DNA of 64,000 nt. Source: Methylibium petroleiphilum PM1. Lineage in GTDB: Bacteria; Pseudomonadota; Gammaproteobacteria; Burkholderiales; Burkholderiaceae_C. The DNA lies in NCBI RefSeq assembly GCF_000015725.1, contig NC_008825.1, positions 2,728,001-2,792,000 on the forward strand, given 5' to 3'. The position numbers were made by a program, and so were the translations under genes. The notes below the pieces were generated by a model. It had not been told where the DNA came from. It searched no databases and worked only from the letters and a program-made list of their open reading frames with translations. Shown here piece by piece: positions 1 through 12,706 of the stretch; position 1 is the first letter of the stretch, and every line of letters starts with the position of its first letter.

Positions 1-1140
1 GGACAGCCAGTAGCCCGGCTGCAGCAGGGCCCAGGGATCGATCGCGGTCACGACCACCATGGCGGCCGTCCAGACCAGCGGCCAGCTCCAGCGCAATCCG
101 GCTGCTCCCAGGACGACGACGCTGGCCAGCATCAGCACCGTGCGCTGCGCCGGCACGCCCCAGCCGGCGAACACCGCATAGGCGCAGGCCGCCGTCAGGC
201 CACCCCAGCGCGCAGCGAGCGGTGTCGGGCACATCCCCATCGCACGGCGGCTGCGCCGCCACAGTGCGCCGACGCCCAAGCCCGCGAGCCACGCGAACAT
301 CGTGACATGCAGGCCGCTGATGGACATGAGGTGTGCGACGCCGGTCTGGCGATAGAGCGCCCAGTCGTCGCGCTCGATCGCAGCCTGGTCGCCCACCGCC
401 AGCGCGGCCAGCACGCCGGCTGAGGAGGCATCGGCCACACGCGCCGTGATCGCGTCGCGCACCGATTGCCGCAGGCGATCGACGACGTGGCCCTCGCCGT
501 CTCCGAGCAGGCGGTTGGGCGTGTCGCGCACCGCACGCACCGAGCCGGTCGCGCGCACGCCCTGCTCGAAGAGATACAGCTCGTAGTCGAAACCGTGCGG
601 ATTCGACAGGCCATGCGGGCGCTTCAGGCGCAGCATCAGCTGCCAGCGCTGGCCGGCGCGCAGCGCGGGCAATTCGGGGCCGTCGGGTGTGGCGTACCAG
701 CCGAGCGACAGGCGGGACGGCAGCTCGATCACGCGGTCGCCGATGCGCGCAGAGCGAGGCTCGAAGTGGAAGCGCCAGGCCTCGGCCGAGCGCTGCGGCA
801 GCCCGGCGATCACGCCGATCACGGCGAGATCGCGCCCCTCGAGTTCGGCCGGCAGTTGCTCGGCCAGACGCCAGCCGGCGCGCAGGCCTGTCGCACCGAA
901 GCTCACCGCGGTCAGCGCGGTCAGGACGGCCAGCGTCAGCGCGTGGACGCTTCTTCGCAGTGGACCGCGACGATCGAGGCCGAACAGGAGCCTCGACACC
1001 GCGAGGCCCAGCACCGCGAGTGCGGCGTAGTGGACCGGCAGCCACAGTTGGGCCTGCTGCAGCTGCAGGGACGATCCCAGCACCACGCCGGCACCGGCAG
1101 CCAGCAGGCGCAGGCCCGGCAGCGATGGAGACGAGGGCAT
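1..1140 (-). CDS. comEC: ComEC/Rec2-type DNA uptake membrane protein, N-terminal part
   Basis: Reading starts at the ATG at 1140 and stays open for 380 codons to the window edge, so the C-terminal part is missing. ComEC forms the inner-membrane channel for single-stranded DNA during natural transformation. The visible part has hydrophobic N-terminal segments, then a soluble OB-like region (including the stretch PHGFDYELYLFEQGVRATG), then the diagnostic competence-domain motif SISGLHVTMFAWL near residue 275, followed by further membrane segments. The usual full length is about 750-850 residues, so roughly half is present. The C-terminal metallo-beta-lactamase-like domain, if there is one, lies outside the window. 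The gene is divergent from the RidA-family gene at 1242. Confidence 0.9.
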   Translation of the reverse strand, partial: MPSSPSLPGLRLLAAGAGVVLGSSLQLQQAQLWLPVHYAALAVLGLAVSRLLFGLDRRGPLRRSVHALTLAVLTALTAVSFGATGLRAGWRLAEQLPAELEGRDLAVIGVIAGLPQRSAEAWRFHFEPRSARIGDRVIELPSRLSLGWYATPDGPELPALRAGQRWQLMLRLKRPHGLSNPHGFDYELYLFEQGVRATGSVRAVRDTPNRLLGDGEGHVVDRLRQSVRDAITARVADASSAGVLAALAVGDQAAIERDDWALYRQTGVAHLMSISGLHVTMFAWLAGLGVGALWRRSRRAMGMCPTPLAARWGGLTAACAYAVFAGWGVPAQRTVLMLASVVVLGAAGLRWSWPLVWTAAMVVVTAIDPWALLQPGYWLS

Positions 1141-1241
1141 CGGCCGAGTGTAGGAAGCCGATGCGCCGATCGGCAGGCCCTCCACGACTGGGGTGACGGC
1201 CCGCGCGGTAGGATCGTCGCCCGCGAAAAGGAGCCTCCCTC

Positions 1242-1706
1242 ATGTCGATCCAGCAACGCCTCAAAGACCTCGGCATCGTGCTGCCGCCGGTCGCCGTGCC
1301 GGCCGCCGCCTACGTGCCCTTCGTGCGCAGCGGCAACCTGGTGTTCCTGTCCGGCCACATCGCCAAGCGCGACGGCAAGCCGCACGTCGGGCAACTCGGC
1401 ACCGACATGAACACCGACACCGGCAAGGCCGCCGCGAGGGCCGTCGCGATCGACCTGTTGGGTACGCTGAACGCCGCGGTCGGCGGCGACCTGGAGCGCG
1501 TGCTGCGCATCGTCAAGCTCATGAGCCTGGTGAACAGCTCGCCCACCTACACCGAGCACCATCTGGTGACCAATGGCGCCTCCGAGCTGATCGGCGAGGT
1601 GTTCGGTGCCGACCGCGGCGCCCACGCCCGCAGCGCCTTCGGCGTGGCGCAACTGCCGTTGGGCGCCTGCGTCGAGATCGAACTGATCGCCGAGGTGGCT
1701 GCGTGA
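1242..1706 (+). CDS. RidA/YjgF-family protein
   Basis: A 154-residue protein of the RidA (YjgF/YER057c/UK114) superfamily, slightly longer than the 130-residue classical RidA and closer to the YjgH-like branch. Classical members hydrolyse reactive enamine/imine intermediates; this branch often has other or unknown substrates. Typical family stretches are NLVFLSGHIAKRDGKP and LPLGACVEIELIAEVAA at the C-terminus. The canonical catalytic arginine region is replaced here by AFGVAQLPLG, so deaminase activity should not be assumed. The ATG at 1242 follows a GGAG-type ribosome-binding site. The stop overlaps the GTG start of dsbB (GTGA), so the two are translationally coupled. Confidence 0.85.
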   Translation: MSIQQRLKDLGIVLPPVAVPAAAYVPFVRSGNLVFLSGHIAKRDGKPHVGQLGTDMNTDTGKAAARAVAIDLLGTLNAAVGGDLERVLRIVKLMSLVNSSPTYTEHHLVTNGASELIGEVFGADRGAHARSAFGVAQLPLGACVEIELIAEVAA

Positions 1707-2230
1707 GCGTTGCGACCGCGCGCCTGCACCACGCCAGCGTGTTCCACCGGCTGCCGCGCGGCGTGCTCGCGCTGGTGGCGCTGGCCTGCATCACCGCGGT
1801 CGGCGGCGCGCTGGTCGCGCAGCACGTGTTCGGCATGCTGCCCTGCCCCTGGTGCATCTTCCAGCGTGTGCTCTACCTGGCGATCGCCGTGGTCGCACTG
1901 ATCGGCTGGGCCGCACCGGTGTGTGCGGTGACGGTGGTGACGAGCGGACTGGTCCTCGCGCTGTCGGTCGGTGGCATCGCATCGGCCGTGTTCCAGCACC
2001 AGGTCGCGGCCAAGGACAGCAGCTGCGCCTTCACGCTCGCGGATCGCTTCCTGAGCGCGACCGGCCTCGAGACTGCCGTGCCCTGGCTGTTCCAGGTGAC
2101 GGCCACCTGCGCCGAGGCGGCATCCGCCCGGTTGCTGGGCCAGCCCTTCGAGGTGTGGAGCGGCCTGTTGTTCGCGCTGATCGGGCTCACGGCGGCGTTG
2201 CTGCTGTGGCACCGCAGGCTGCGCGCCTGA
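1703..2230 (+). CDS. dsbB: Disulfide bond formation protein DsbB
   Basis: An inner-membrane quinone reductase that reoxidises the periplasmic dithiol oxidase DsbA. It has 175 residues with four predicted membrane segments. The first redox pair is the CPWC motif (Cys48, Cys51) and the second pair is Cys108 and Cys136 in the second periplasmic loop, exactly the four cysteines a working DsbB needs. A GTG start at 1703 is chosen because it overlaps the stop of the RidA-family gene by four bases and gives the usual N-terminus. The same frame is open upstream, but that would place most of the extra protein inside the RidA gene. Confidence 0.92.
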   Translation: MSVATARLHHASVFHRLPRGVLALVALACITAVGGALVAQHVFGMLPCPWCIFQRVLYLAIAVVALIGWAAPVCAVTVVTSGLVLALSVGGIASAVFQHQVAAKDSSCAFTLADRFLSATGLETAVPWLFQVTATCAEAASARLLGQPFEVWSGLLFALIGLTAALLLWHRRLRA

Positions 2231-2306
2231 TCCCGGTCAAGACCCGGTCACGCGCGGGGACTATGCTGGTCGCCGAGGCGCAGTGCTGCGCCGTAGGAGA
2301 TCGGCC

Positions 2307-2654
2307 ATGACCCCCTGGCATCGCTTCTGGTTTCCCGACGGCGACAGCGTGCCGTCGCCCACGCGCGACGCCGCGCTGTGGACACCTCAGGCGCTCGCCG
2401 AGTCACAGCGCGTGCTGTGGCAGCAGGCCGCCGAGGCGACCGAGGCCTGGTGGCGCTACTGGCGCCTCGCTTGGCCCGCCCTGCCGGGGGTCGTGCCCGC
2501 GCGGCCCGTCGTGCCGCCGAGCCCGCTCTCCGCGATGCCGATGCGAGTGGCATCGACCTCCGCAACGCCGCAGGGCCGCAGCGTGGCGCGCAAGCGCCCC
2601 GCGACGCCGACCCCCACCCCGGCCAGACCGCGTCGGGCCGCACGCGGCAAGTGA
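2307..2654 (+). CDS. Hypothetical small protein with Trp-rich N-terminus
   Basis: A 115-residue protein that I do not recognise. The ATG at 2307 is preceded by AGGAG with good spacing and is preferred over the in-frame start at 2283. The N-terminal half carries an aromatic-rich helix (TEAWWRYWRLAW). The C-terminal half is Pro/Ala/Arg-rich and strongly basic, ending RPRRAARGK. The layout, an amphipathic helix followed by a basic Ala/Pro-rich tail, vaguely recalls phasin or granule-associated proteins, but that is only an impression. It is convergent with parC, 27 bp away. Confidence 0.5.
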   Translation: MTPWHRFWFPDGDSVPSPTRDAALWTPQALAESQRVLWQQAAEATEAWWRYWRLAWPALPGVVPARPVVPPSPLSAMPMRVASTSATPQGRSVARKRPATPTPTPARPRRAARGK

Positions 2655-2681
2655 TCGGCGCCGGCAGCCGCCGGCAACCGC

Positions 2682-4991
2682 TCAGGCGCGCAGCAGCCAG
2701 GTCGGTTTGAAGCCGATGTCGGCCGGCTTGCCCTTGCGCGCCCGCGCACCCTTGTAGACGGCCACCGCCGCCGCGCCGAGCGTCTCGTCCTTGGCCTTGC
2801 CGCCACGGCCGCTGCCCAGCACGCGCAGGGTCTTGTCGAAGGCAGCGACGCTCACCAGAGCGTCCTTGGCCTCCAGGTCCATCAGCGTCAGGCCGCGGCC
2901 GCCCTTGGGCTGCAGCTTCAGATCATCGAGCGCGAACACCAGCAGGCGACCGCCGAGGCTGAGGCAGGCGATCTGCCCCGCGGCATCGGCACGGCTGGGC
3001 GGCAACGGCTTCTCGCCCTCGGCCAGCGTGAGGAAGCCCTTGCCGCCGCGCTGGCGCGACTGCAGGTCGCCGGCCTTCGCCAGCAGACCGTAGCCGCCGG
3101 TGTTGGCGAGCAGCAGCGTCGCGTCGGCCGGGCCGGCGAAGTAGTGCTGCGGCTGGGTGCCCGATTCGAGCTCGATCATCGACGTGATCGGCTGCCCGTC
3201 GCCACGCGCGCCGGGCAGGCCGCTGACGGCGACCGAGTACACGCGCCCGTTCGATCCGAACACCAGCAAAGTGTCGACGGTGCGGCACTCGAAGGTGCCG
3301 TAGAGCGTGTCGCCGGCCTTGAAGGCAAAGGCCGCGGCGTCGTGGCCATGACCCTGGCGCGCGCGCACCCAGCCCTTGCTGCTGATGACCACCGTGACCG
3401 GCTCGTCGACCACCTTGACCTCGGCGACCGCCTTCTTCTCGGCCTGGATCAGCGTGCGGCGTTCGTCGCCGTGCGTCTTGGCATCGGCCTCGATCTCCTT
3501 CACGACCGTGCGCTTCAGCGCGGCCGGGCTGTTGAGAATCTCCTCGAGCCGACCCTGCTCCTCGCGCAGGCTCTTCAGCTCCTGCTCGATCTTGATGGCT
3601 TCCAGCCGCGCCAATTGGCGCAGCCGGATCTCGAGGATGTCCTCGGCCTGCCGGTCGCTGAGCCGGAAGCGCTCGATCAGCGCCGGCTTGGGCTCATCGG
3701 CATTGCGGATGATGCGGATCACCTCGTCGATGTTCAGCAACACAAGCTGCCGGCCTTCGAGGATGTGGATGCGGTCCAGCACCTTGCCAAGACGGTGGCG
3801 GGTGCGGCGCTGCACCGTCTCGAGCCGGAAACCGATCCACTCGGTCAGCATCTGACGCATCGACTTCTGCGTCGGCCGGCCGTCGGCCCCCACCATCGTC
3901 AGGTTGATCGACGCCGAGGTCTCCAGGCTGGTGTGCGCCAGCAGCACGTTGATCAGCTCCTGCTGCTCGACGGTGCGGCTCTTGGGCTCGAACACCAGAC
4001 GCACCGCGGCTTCCTTGCCGGATTCGTCGCGCACCGCGTCCAGCACCGCGAGCACGGTGGTCTTGAGCTGGGTCTGCTCGGCGCTCAGTGCCTTCTTGCC
4101 GGCCTTGACCTTGGGGTTGGTCAGCTCCTCGATCTCCTCCAGCACCTTCTGCGCGCTGGTGCCGGGCGGCAGTTCGGTGACCACGAGGTTCCATTGACCG
4201 CGCGCCAGATCCTCGATCTTCCATTTCGCCCGCACCTTCAGCGAACCGCGGCCGCTGCGATAGGCGTCGCGGATGTCGGCCTCGGCGCTGATGATCTGGC
4301 CGCCGCCCGGGTAGTCGGGGCCGGGCAGCAAGGCGAACAGCTCGTCGTCGGACAGCTTTTCCTGCTTGATCAGCGCCACCGCGGCGGCGGCCACCTCGCG
4401 CAGGTTGTGGCTGGGGATCTCGGTCGCCAGGCCCACCGCGATGCCGCTCGCGCCGTTCAGCAGCACGAAGGGCAGGCGCGCGGGCAACTGCTTCGGCTCC
4501 TGCGTGGAGCCGTCGTAGTTGGGGATGAAGTCGACCGTGCCCTCGTCGATCTCGTCGAGCAGCAGCCGCGTGATCGGCGCGAGACGCGCTTCGGTGTAGC
4601 GCATCGCCGCCGCGCCGTCACCGTCGCGCGAGCCGAAGTTGCCCTGGCCGTCGATCAGCGGATAGCGCTGCGAGAAGTCCTGCGCCATCCGCACCAGCGC
4701 GTCGTAGGCCGCGGTGTCGCCGTGCGGGTGGTAGCGGCCCAGCACGTCGCCGACCACGCGCGCGCTCTTCATCGCCTTGGGGCCGCCGGCGGTGGTGAAG
4801 GCCAGGCCCAGCCGCTCCATCGCGTACAGGATGCGACGTTGCACCGGCTTCTGGCCGTCGCACACGTCGGGCAGCGCGCGGCCTTTGACGACGCTCAGCG
4901 CGTACTCGAGGTAGGCCCGCTCGGCATAGTGGGCGAGCGTGATGGCATCGCCGTTGTCGCCGCCGGCAGCATTCAGTTCCAGTTGATTCAT
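2682..4991 (-). CDS. parC: DNA topoisomerase IV subunit A
   Basis: ParC breaks and rejoins DNA in the topoisomerase IV heterotetramer that decatenates daughter chromosomes. It has 769 residues, normal for a betaproteobacterial ParC. The breakage-reunion domain begins at the N-terminus ([21 protein letters not shown]), with the catalytic tyrosine at about residue 132 in [11 protein letters not shown] long coiled-coil region precedes a six-bladed C-terminal domain with a degenerate GyrA-box (QRGGKG) and repeated blade motifs such as [10 protein letters not shown]. parE lies 47 bp upstream on the same strand, so the two form a parE-parC unit. Confidence 0.97.
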   Translation of the reverse strand: MNQLELNAAGGDNGDAITLAHYAERAYLEYALSVVKGRALPDVCDGQKPVQRRILYAMERLGLAFTTAGGPKAMKSARVVGDVLGRYHPHGDTAAYDALVRMAQDFSQRYPLIDGQGNFGSRDGDGAAAMRYTEARLAPITRLLLDEIDEGTVDFIPNYDGSTQEPKQLPARLPFVLLNGASGIAVGLATEIPSHNLREVAAAAVALIKQEKLSDDELFALLPGPDYPGGGQIISAEADIRDAYRSGRGSLKVRAKWKIEDLARGQWNLVVTELPPGTSAQKVLEEIEELTNPKVKAGKKALSAEQTQLKTTVLAVLDAVRDESGKEAAVRLVFEPKSRTVEQQELINVLLAHTSLETSASINLTMVGADGRPTQKSMRQMLTEWIGFRLETVQRRTRHRLGKVLDRIHILEGRQLVLLNIDEVIRIIRNADEPKPALIERFRLSDRQAEDILEIRLRQLARLEAIKIEQELKSLREEQGRLEEILNSPAALKRTVVKEIEADAKTHGDERRTLIQAEKKAVAEVKVVDEPVTVVISSKGWVRARQGHGHDAAAFAFKAGDTLYGTFECRTVDTLLVFGSNGRVYSVAVSGLPGARGDGQPITSMIELESGTQPQHYFAGPADATLLLANTGGYGLLAKAGDLQSRQRGGKGFLTLAEGEKPLPPSRADAAGQIACLSLGGRLLVFALDDLKLQPKGGRGLTLMDLEAKDALVSVAAFDKTLRVLGSGRGGKAKDETLGAAAVAVYKGARARKGKPADIGFKPTWLLRA

Positions 4992-5038
4992 CTCGTTCTC
5001 GATCGTGAGCCGTCGTCAGACCCGCAGGGTGCGACCCC

Positions 5039-8395
<3,357 letters not shown>

Positions 8396-8414
8396 CACGC
8401 GGGGCGCCACGGCG

Positions 8415-8546
8415 ATGAGAGCCCTCTCCTGCAAGCGACTCCTGATCTGGGCCGTGTCCGCTGCCGCCCTGGGTGCGGTGTTCCTGGCCTACCTGCAGCC
8501 CGACCTGATGGTCGACCTGGCCAACCGCGTATGGAGCTGCTTCTAG
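8415..8546 (+). CDS. Small single-pass membrane protein
   Basis: An ORF of 43 codons between the MFS gene and the methyltransferase. It starts at the ATG at 8415 and stops at 8546, one base before the next ATG. The product has a positively charged N-terminus (MRALSCKRLL), one hydrophobic helix (LIWAVSAAALGAVFLAYL) and a short tail (QPDLMVDLANRVWSCF). This is the shape of a small inner-membrane protein. The tight packing with the methyltransferase favours a real gene, but no function can be given. Confidence 0.5.
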   Translation: MRALSCKRLLIWAVSAAALGAVFLAYLQPDLMVDLANRVWSCF

Positions 8547-8547
8547 C

Positions 8548-9135
8548 ATGGGTTCGACCGCGCTGCACGGTGGGCTGGCGGTGTCGCCCTGGTTGGAACG
8601 CTGGACGCGCACGCTCCCGGCCGGCCAGCGCGTGCTCGACCTGGCCTGCGGTTCCGGCCGACACCTGCGCTGGCTCACGGTCCAAGGGCAGCGCCTCACC
8701 GGCGTGGACCGCGACGCGGCGGCCCTCGCGGATCTGGCATCCGCCTGCCCGCAGGCCGAGCTGATCACCGCCGACATCGAGTCCGGTCCGTGGCCGCTGG
8801 AGGGCCGCAGCTTCGACGTGGTGATCGTCACCCATTACCTGTGGCGACCGCTGCTGCCCACGATCCTCGCCTGCGTGGCCGCCAACGGCCGCCTGATCTA
8901 CGAAACCTTCGCGATCGGCAACCAGACCGTCGGCAAGCCGTCGAACCCCGACTTCCTGCTGCGCCCGGGCGAGCTGCTCGACGCGGTGCGCGGCGCCGGT
9001 GCCGGCTGGCGCGTGCTGGGCTACGAGGACGGCACGCTGGAGTCACCGCTGCGCTTCGTGCAGCGCATCGCCGCCGTGCGGGAGGCCGAGCCCGGCGCGT
9101 CGGCCTCGGACCAGCCACCGCGTTATCCCTTGTAG
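8548..9135 (+). CDS. Class I SAM-dependent methyltransferase
   Basis: A 195-residue methyltransferase with a Rossmann-like SAM fold. The SAM-binding motif I is [12 protein letters not shown] at about residues 29-40; the acidic motif II residue sits in [11 protein letters not shown]; and motif post-I is seen in [26 protein letters not shown]. It resembles the small TehB/SmtA-like methyltransferases of unknown acceptor found upstream of dapA in Burkholderiales. It begins one base after the stop of the small membrane ORF, and dapA follows after 59 bp, so it may be transcribed with both. Confidence 0.8.
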   Translation: MGSTALHGGLAVSPWLERWTRTLPAGQRVLDLACGSGRHLRWLTVQGQRLTGVDRDAAALADLASACPQAELITADIESGPWPLEGRSFDVVIVTHYLWRPLLPTILACVAANGRLIYETFAIGNQTVGKPSNPDFLLRPGELLDAVRGAGAGWRVLGYEDGTLESPLRFVQRIAAVREAEPGASASDQPPRYPL

Positions 9136-9194
9136 CCACCGCGTCAGCCTCGTTGCCGCGGCTGGCTAAAATCCCGGGATTCAGAGGACTCCCC

Positions 9195-10076
9195 ATGAAA
9201 CCCATCGTTGGCAGCATCGTCGCGCTCGTCACGCCGATGCACGAGGACGGTAGCGTCGACTACCCCTCTCTGCGTCGCCTGATCGACTGGCACATTGCCG
9301 AAGGCACCGACTGCATCGGCGTGGTCGGCACCACCGGCGAATCGCCGACGGTCGCGCCCGAAGAGCACTGCGAGATCATCCGCGTGGCGGTCGAGCATGT
9401 CGCCGGACGCGTGCCGGTGATGGCCGGAGCCGGCGCGAACTCCACGCGCGAAGCCATCGAGCTCAGCCGCTACGCCAAGCAGGTCGGCGCCGACTGCACG
9501 CTGCAGGTCGTGCCCTACTACAACAAGCCCACGCAGGAAGGCCAGTACCAGCACTTCCGCAGCATCGCCGAAGCGGTGGACATCCCGGTGGTGCTCTACA
9601 ACGTGCCCGGCCGTACCGTGGCCGATATGCTGCCCGAGACAGTGCTGCGTCTGGCCCAGGTGCCCGGCATCGTCGGCCTGAAGGAAGCCACCGGCAACAT
9701 CGAGCGCGCATGCTGGCTGATCAAGCAGGCACCGAAGGGCTTCTCCATCTACTCCGGCGACGACCCGACCGCGGTGGCGCTGATGCTGCTGGGTGGCCAT
9801 GGCAACGTCAGCGTGACGGCCAACGTTGCGCCGCGTGCGATGCACGAGCTGTGCGTCGCGGCGATGGCCGGTGACGCGAAGCGCGCCGCCAAGATCCACC
9901 TGGCGCTGTTGCCGCTGCACAAGCAGTTGTTCTGCGAACCCAATCCGATTCCGGTGAAGTGGGCGCTGCAGCGCATGGGCCGCTGCGGCGGCGCACTGCG
10001 CCTGCCGCTGACGCCGCTGAGTGCAGCGCTGCAGCCGGTGGTCGAGCAGTCGCTGCGCGACGCCGGCCTGCTGTGA
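9195..10076 (+). CDS. dapA: 4-hydroxy-tetrahydrodipicolinate synthase
   Basis: DapA condenses pyruvate with L-aspartate semialdehyde, the first committed step of lysine and diaminopimelate synthesis. The ATG at 9195 follows AGAGGA and gives 293 residues, the standard length; the frame is open further upstream only as antisense to the methyltransferase region. The Schiff-base lysine is Lys163 in GLKEATG, the catalytic tyrosine Tyr135 in [10 protein letters not shown], and the substrate threonines Thr46/Thr47 in VGTTGES. bamC follows in the same direction, the dapA-bamC order common in Gram-negative bacteria. Confidence 0.96.
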   Translation: MKPIVGSIVALVTPMHEDGSVDYPSLRRLIDWHIAEGTDCIGVVGTTGESPTVAPEEHCEIIRVAVEHVAGRVPVMAGAGANSTREAIELSRYAKQVGADCTLQVVPYYNKPTQEGQYQHFRSIAEAVDIPVVLYNVPGRTVADMLPETVLRLAQVPGIVGLKEATGNIERACWLIKQAPKGFSIYSGDDPTAVALMLLGGHGNVSVTANVAPRAMHELCVAAMAGDAKRAAKIHLALLPLHKQLFCEPNPIPVKWALQRMGRCGGALRLPLTPLSAALQPVVEQSLRDAGLL

Positions 10077-10182
10077 CGCTTCGGCCCCCGGAACGGTACC
10101 GCTGCTTCACCCACGACGCCTTGCGCTCCCCTGCCCCGCCGCACCGGCGGCCTGCCCAGCCCGATCCCCGGAGAAGCCTCCC

Positions 10183-11352
10183 GTGAGTTTTCAAAGTCGA
10201 TTCAACGTTCCTGCCCGCCTGCTGCTGATCGCGGTGGCGTCCGGCCTGTCGGCCTGCACGATCAACAATGCGCTGGAAGGCGACAAGGTCGACTACAAGA
10301 CCAAGGGAGCGAAATCGGTCTCGCTCGAGATCCCGCCCGACCTCACCCAGCTCTCCCCCGACCAGCGCTACCAGACGGCCAGCGGCACGATCAGCGCATC
10401 GACGCTGCAGACGCCTTCGCCCAACAGTTCGGCGCCCACCGCCGCCGGCACGGCCGCGAGCGTCGCGCCCAGCGTGGTCGGCGATGTCCGCCTCGAGCGC
10501 GCCGGCAGCCAGCGCTGGCTGGCCACTCGCCAGACACCCGAGCAGCTGTGGCCTCAACTGCAGGCCTTCTGGCAGGAGCGCGGCTTCCAGCTCGATCTCG
10601 AGCAGCGCGACACCGGGCTGATGGAAACCAACTGGGCCGAGAACCGCGCCAAGCTGCCGCAGGACATCATCCGCGGCACGATCGGCAAGGTGTTCGATTC
10701 GGTCTACGACACCGGCGAGCGGGACCGCTTCCGCACCCGTCTGGAGCGCACGCCCGAGGGTGGCACCGAGATCTACATCAGCCACCGCGGCATGGTCGAG
10801 GTCTACACCAGCGAGCGCAAGGACTCCACGGTATGGCAGCCCCGCCCGGCCGACCCCGATCTCGAGGCGGTGATGCTGTCGCGCCTGATGCTCAAGCTCG
10901 GCGCCAAGGAAGAGCAGGCCAAGGCCGCGGAAGCCGCTGCGGCGGCCGCCTCGGCCGCCCCGGTGCCGCCCGCCGCCCGTGCGCGACTGCTGGCCGGCGC
11001 CGGCACTGGACTGCAGGTCGACGAGGGCTTCGACCGCGCCTGGCGGCGTGTCGGCCTGGCACTGGACCGCAGCGGCTTCACGGTCGAGGATCGCGACCGC
11101 GCCCAGGGCCTGTACTACGTGCGCTACATCGACCAGGCGCAGGCTGCCAAGGATGAGCCCGGCTTCTTCAGCAAGCTGTTCGGTGGCGGCAAGAAGGACG
11201 CGGCGGCACAAGGTGGCCTGGCGCGCTACCGCATCGCGGTGAAGAGCCAGGCGGATTCAACGCTGGTGACGGTGCTGAACAACCAGGGCGGCTCCGAGAC
11301 GGGTGATGCCGCGCAGCGCATCCTGGAACTGCTGGCGACCGACCTGAAGTAG
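10183..11352 (+). CDS. bamC: Outer membrane assembly lipoprotein BamC
   Basis: BamC (NlpB) is a lipoprotein of the beta-barrel assembly complex that inserts outer membrane proteins. The GTG at 10183 gives a signal peptide ending in the lipobox LSAC, with the lipid-modified cysteine at residue 25. The family hallmark DYKTKGAK...LEIPPDL follows directly and fits the unstructured N-terminal segment that binds BamD. Two helix-grip domains follow, separated by an Ala-rich linker near residues 245-265. Length is 389 residues, close to the usual 340-390. It follows dapA by 106 bp and precedes an MBL hydrolase by 38 bp. Confidence 0.9.
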   Translation: MSFQSRFNVPARLLLIAVASGLSACTINNALEGDKVDYKTKGAKSVSLEIPPDLTQLSPDQRYQTASGTISASTLQTPSPNSSAPTAAGTAASVAPSVVGDVRLERAGSQRWLATRQTPEQLWPQLQAFWQERGFQLDLEQRDTGLMETNWAENRAKLPQDIIRGTIGKVFDSVYDTGERDRFRTRLERTPEGGTEIYISHRGMVEVYTSERKDSTVWQPRPADPDLEAVMLSRLMLKLGAKEEQAKAAEAAAAAASAAPVPPAARARLLAGAGTGLQVDEGFDRAWRRVGLALDRSGFTVEDRDRAQGLYYVRYIDQAQAAKDEPGFFSKLFGGGKKDAAAQGGLARYRIAVKSQADSTLVTVLNNQGGSETGDAAQRILELLATDLK

Positions 11353-11390
11353 CGATAACGGCCTGAACGGCGGAGACTGCGGTCGCTGCC

Positions 11391-12158
11391 ATGCGCTTTT
11401 GCAGCCTCGGCAGCGGCAGTACCGGCAATGCCACGCTGGTGGAGGCCGGCGCGACCCGCCTGCTGATCGACTGCGGCTTCACGCAGAAGGAGCTGTCGCT
11501 GCGGCTCGGCCGCCTCGGCCTCGACCCGCCCGGCCTCACGGCCCTGTTCATCACCCACGAGCATGGTGACCACGTCGGCTGCGCGCTGAGCCTGGCCCGG
11601 CGCCACCGCCTGCCGCTGTGGATGAGCCGCGGCACCTGGCGCGCGATCGGCGCCCCCGAACTCGACGACGACCTGCTGCACTTCGTGAGCGATGGGGCTC
11701 CCGTCGCGGTGGGGGATCTCGAACTGTCGCCCTACACCGTGCCTCACGACGCCGCCGAGCCGTTGCAACTGAGCTGCACCGATGGCCAGCGCCGGTTGGG
11801 CGTGCTCACCGATGCCGGCTCGATCACGGCGCACCTTCTGGGTGCATTGCAGGACTGCGACGCACTGCTGCTGGAGTGCAATCACGACCGGGACCTGCTG
11901 GCGAACTCGAGCTACCCCGCCTCGTTGAAGGCCCGTGTCGGCGGGCGCCTGGGCCATTTGGCGAACGACACCGCCGCCGAGGTGCTGGCCGCCTGCCGAC
12001 ATGCCGGGTTGCGCCATGTGGTGGCAGCCCATCTGAGCGAACAGAACAACCGTCCGGATCTGGCTGCCGCCGCATTGGCCGGGGCGGTCGGCACCGACGC
12101 CGCCGACATCGTGGTGGCCAGCGCGCGCCGGGGTTTCGACTGGCTGGACCTGGCCTGA
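11391..12158 (+). CDS. MBL-fold metallo-hydrolase (YycJ/WalJ-like)
   Basis: A 255-residue metallo-beta-lactamase-fold protein. The metal-binding motif is FITHEHGDHVG (His56, His58, Asp60, His61). Further ligands are expected in the VPHDAAEP, LTDAGSI and LSEQNN segments. The start MRFCSLGSGSTGN is highly typical of the YycJ/WalJ-like group, for which a nuclease role linked to mismatch repair or cell-wall signalling has been suggested in other bacteria. The in vivo substrate is not known. It is the third gene of the dapA-bamC-MBL string. Confidence 0.85.
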   Translation: MRFCSLGSGSTGNATLVEAGATRLLIDCGFTQKELSLRLGRLGLDPPGLTALFITHEHGDHVGCALSLARRHRLPLWMSRGTWRAIGAPELDDDLLHFVSDGAPVAVGDLELSPYTVPHDAAEPLQLSCTDGQRRLGVLTDAGSITAHLLGALQDCDALLLECNHDRDLLANSSYPASLKARVGGRLGHLANDTAAEVLAACRHAGLRHVVAAHLSEQNNRPDLAAAALAGAVGTDAADIVVASARRGFDWLDLA

Positions 12159-12181
12159 GCCGCTTCGCGCGGCCGCCGGAC

Positions 12182-12207
12182 GAAAAAAAGCCGCCCCGAG
12201 GGGCGGC
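12182..12207 (-). terminator. Rho-independent terminator of the Ala-rich lipoprotein gene
   Basis: A GC-rich hairpin with arms GCCGCCCC/GGGGCGGC around the loop. On the minus strand it is followed by a run of seven T (A7 on the plus strand at 12183-12189). The T run is on the minus side only, so it terminates the minus-strand gene at 12262-12567. It may also shield the convergent MBL hydrolase gene. Confidence 0.85.
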
Positions 12208-12261
12208 TTCCTGAAGCGCGGAGCGACCGGGACCAGCGCCCTGTCGCCCTCCTGCCTGCAT

Positions 12262-12567
12262 TTACTTCGTGGCAGCGTCGATGGCGGCCGAAGCAGCAGC
12301 ACCGGCAGCCGAAGCCGCATCCGCAGCGCCCGCGGCGGCACCGGCGGCGGCCGAAGCGGCTGCGTCGGTCGCAGCGGTGGCAGCCGACGACGCAGCGTCA
12401 GCCGCAGCACCTGCCGCAGCCGAAGCCGCGTCAGTGGCGGCCGAAGCGGCCTGCGCGGTCGCCGACGCCGCAGCGTCGACGGCGGTCGCGACTTCTTCCT
12501 TCTTGCCGCAAGCAGCGAGGGCGGCAGCAGCGATCAGCGTGGCAAGCAGGAGCGATTTTTTCATCAT
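12262..12567 (-). CDS. Alanine-rich small lipoprotein
   Basis: About 101 residues, more than half alanine. The start is one of two adjacent ATGs (12567 or 12564) preceded by GAGGA; the frame extends to 12591 without a better start. The N-terminus MMKKSLLLATLIAAAALAAC is a lipoprotein signal with lipobox LAAC (Cys20), followed by GKKEE. The rest is a low-complexity helix of Ala/Ser/Asp/Thr with imperfect AADAASAA repeats. Similar Ala-rich lipoproteins of unknown function occur in many Burkholderiales; an Lpp-like envelope role is only a guess. A strong terminator lies immediately downstream. Confidence 0.7.
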   Translation of the reverse strand: MMKKSLLLATLIAAAALAACGKKEEVATAVDAAASATAQAASAATDAASAAAGAAADAASSAATAATDAAASAAAGAAAGAADAASAAGAAASAAIDAATK

Positions 12568-12706
12568 GAGGTCCTCAAACGAAGGGTTCAAATAACACCG
12601 GTGTGGCGGAACCCGCCGAACAACGTCGAGTTCCTGACAAAGACCAGGGCCGCTCGAGCAGCCCCATGCCTAGCCCAACAGTGTATCCCGAACATGGTGC
12701 ATACCC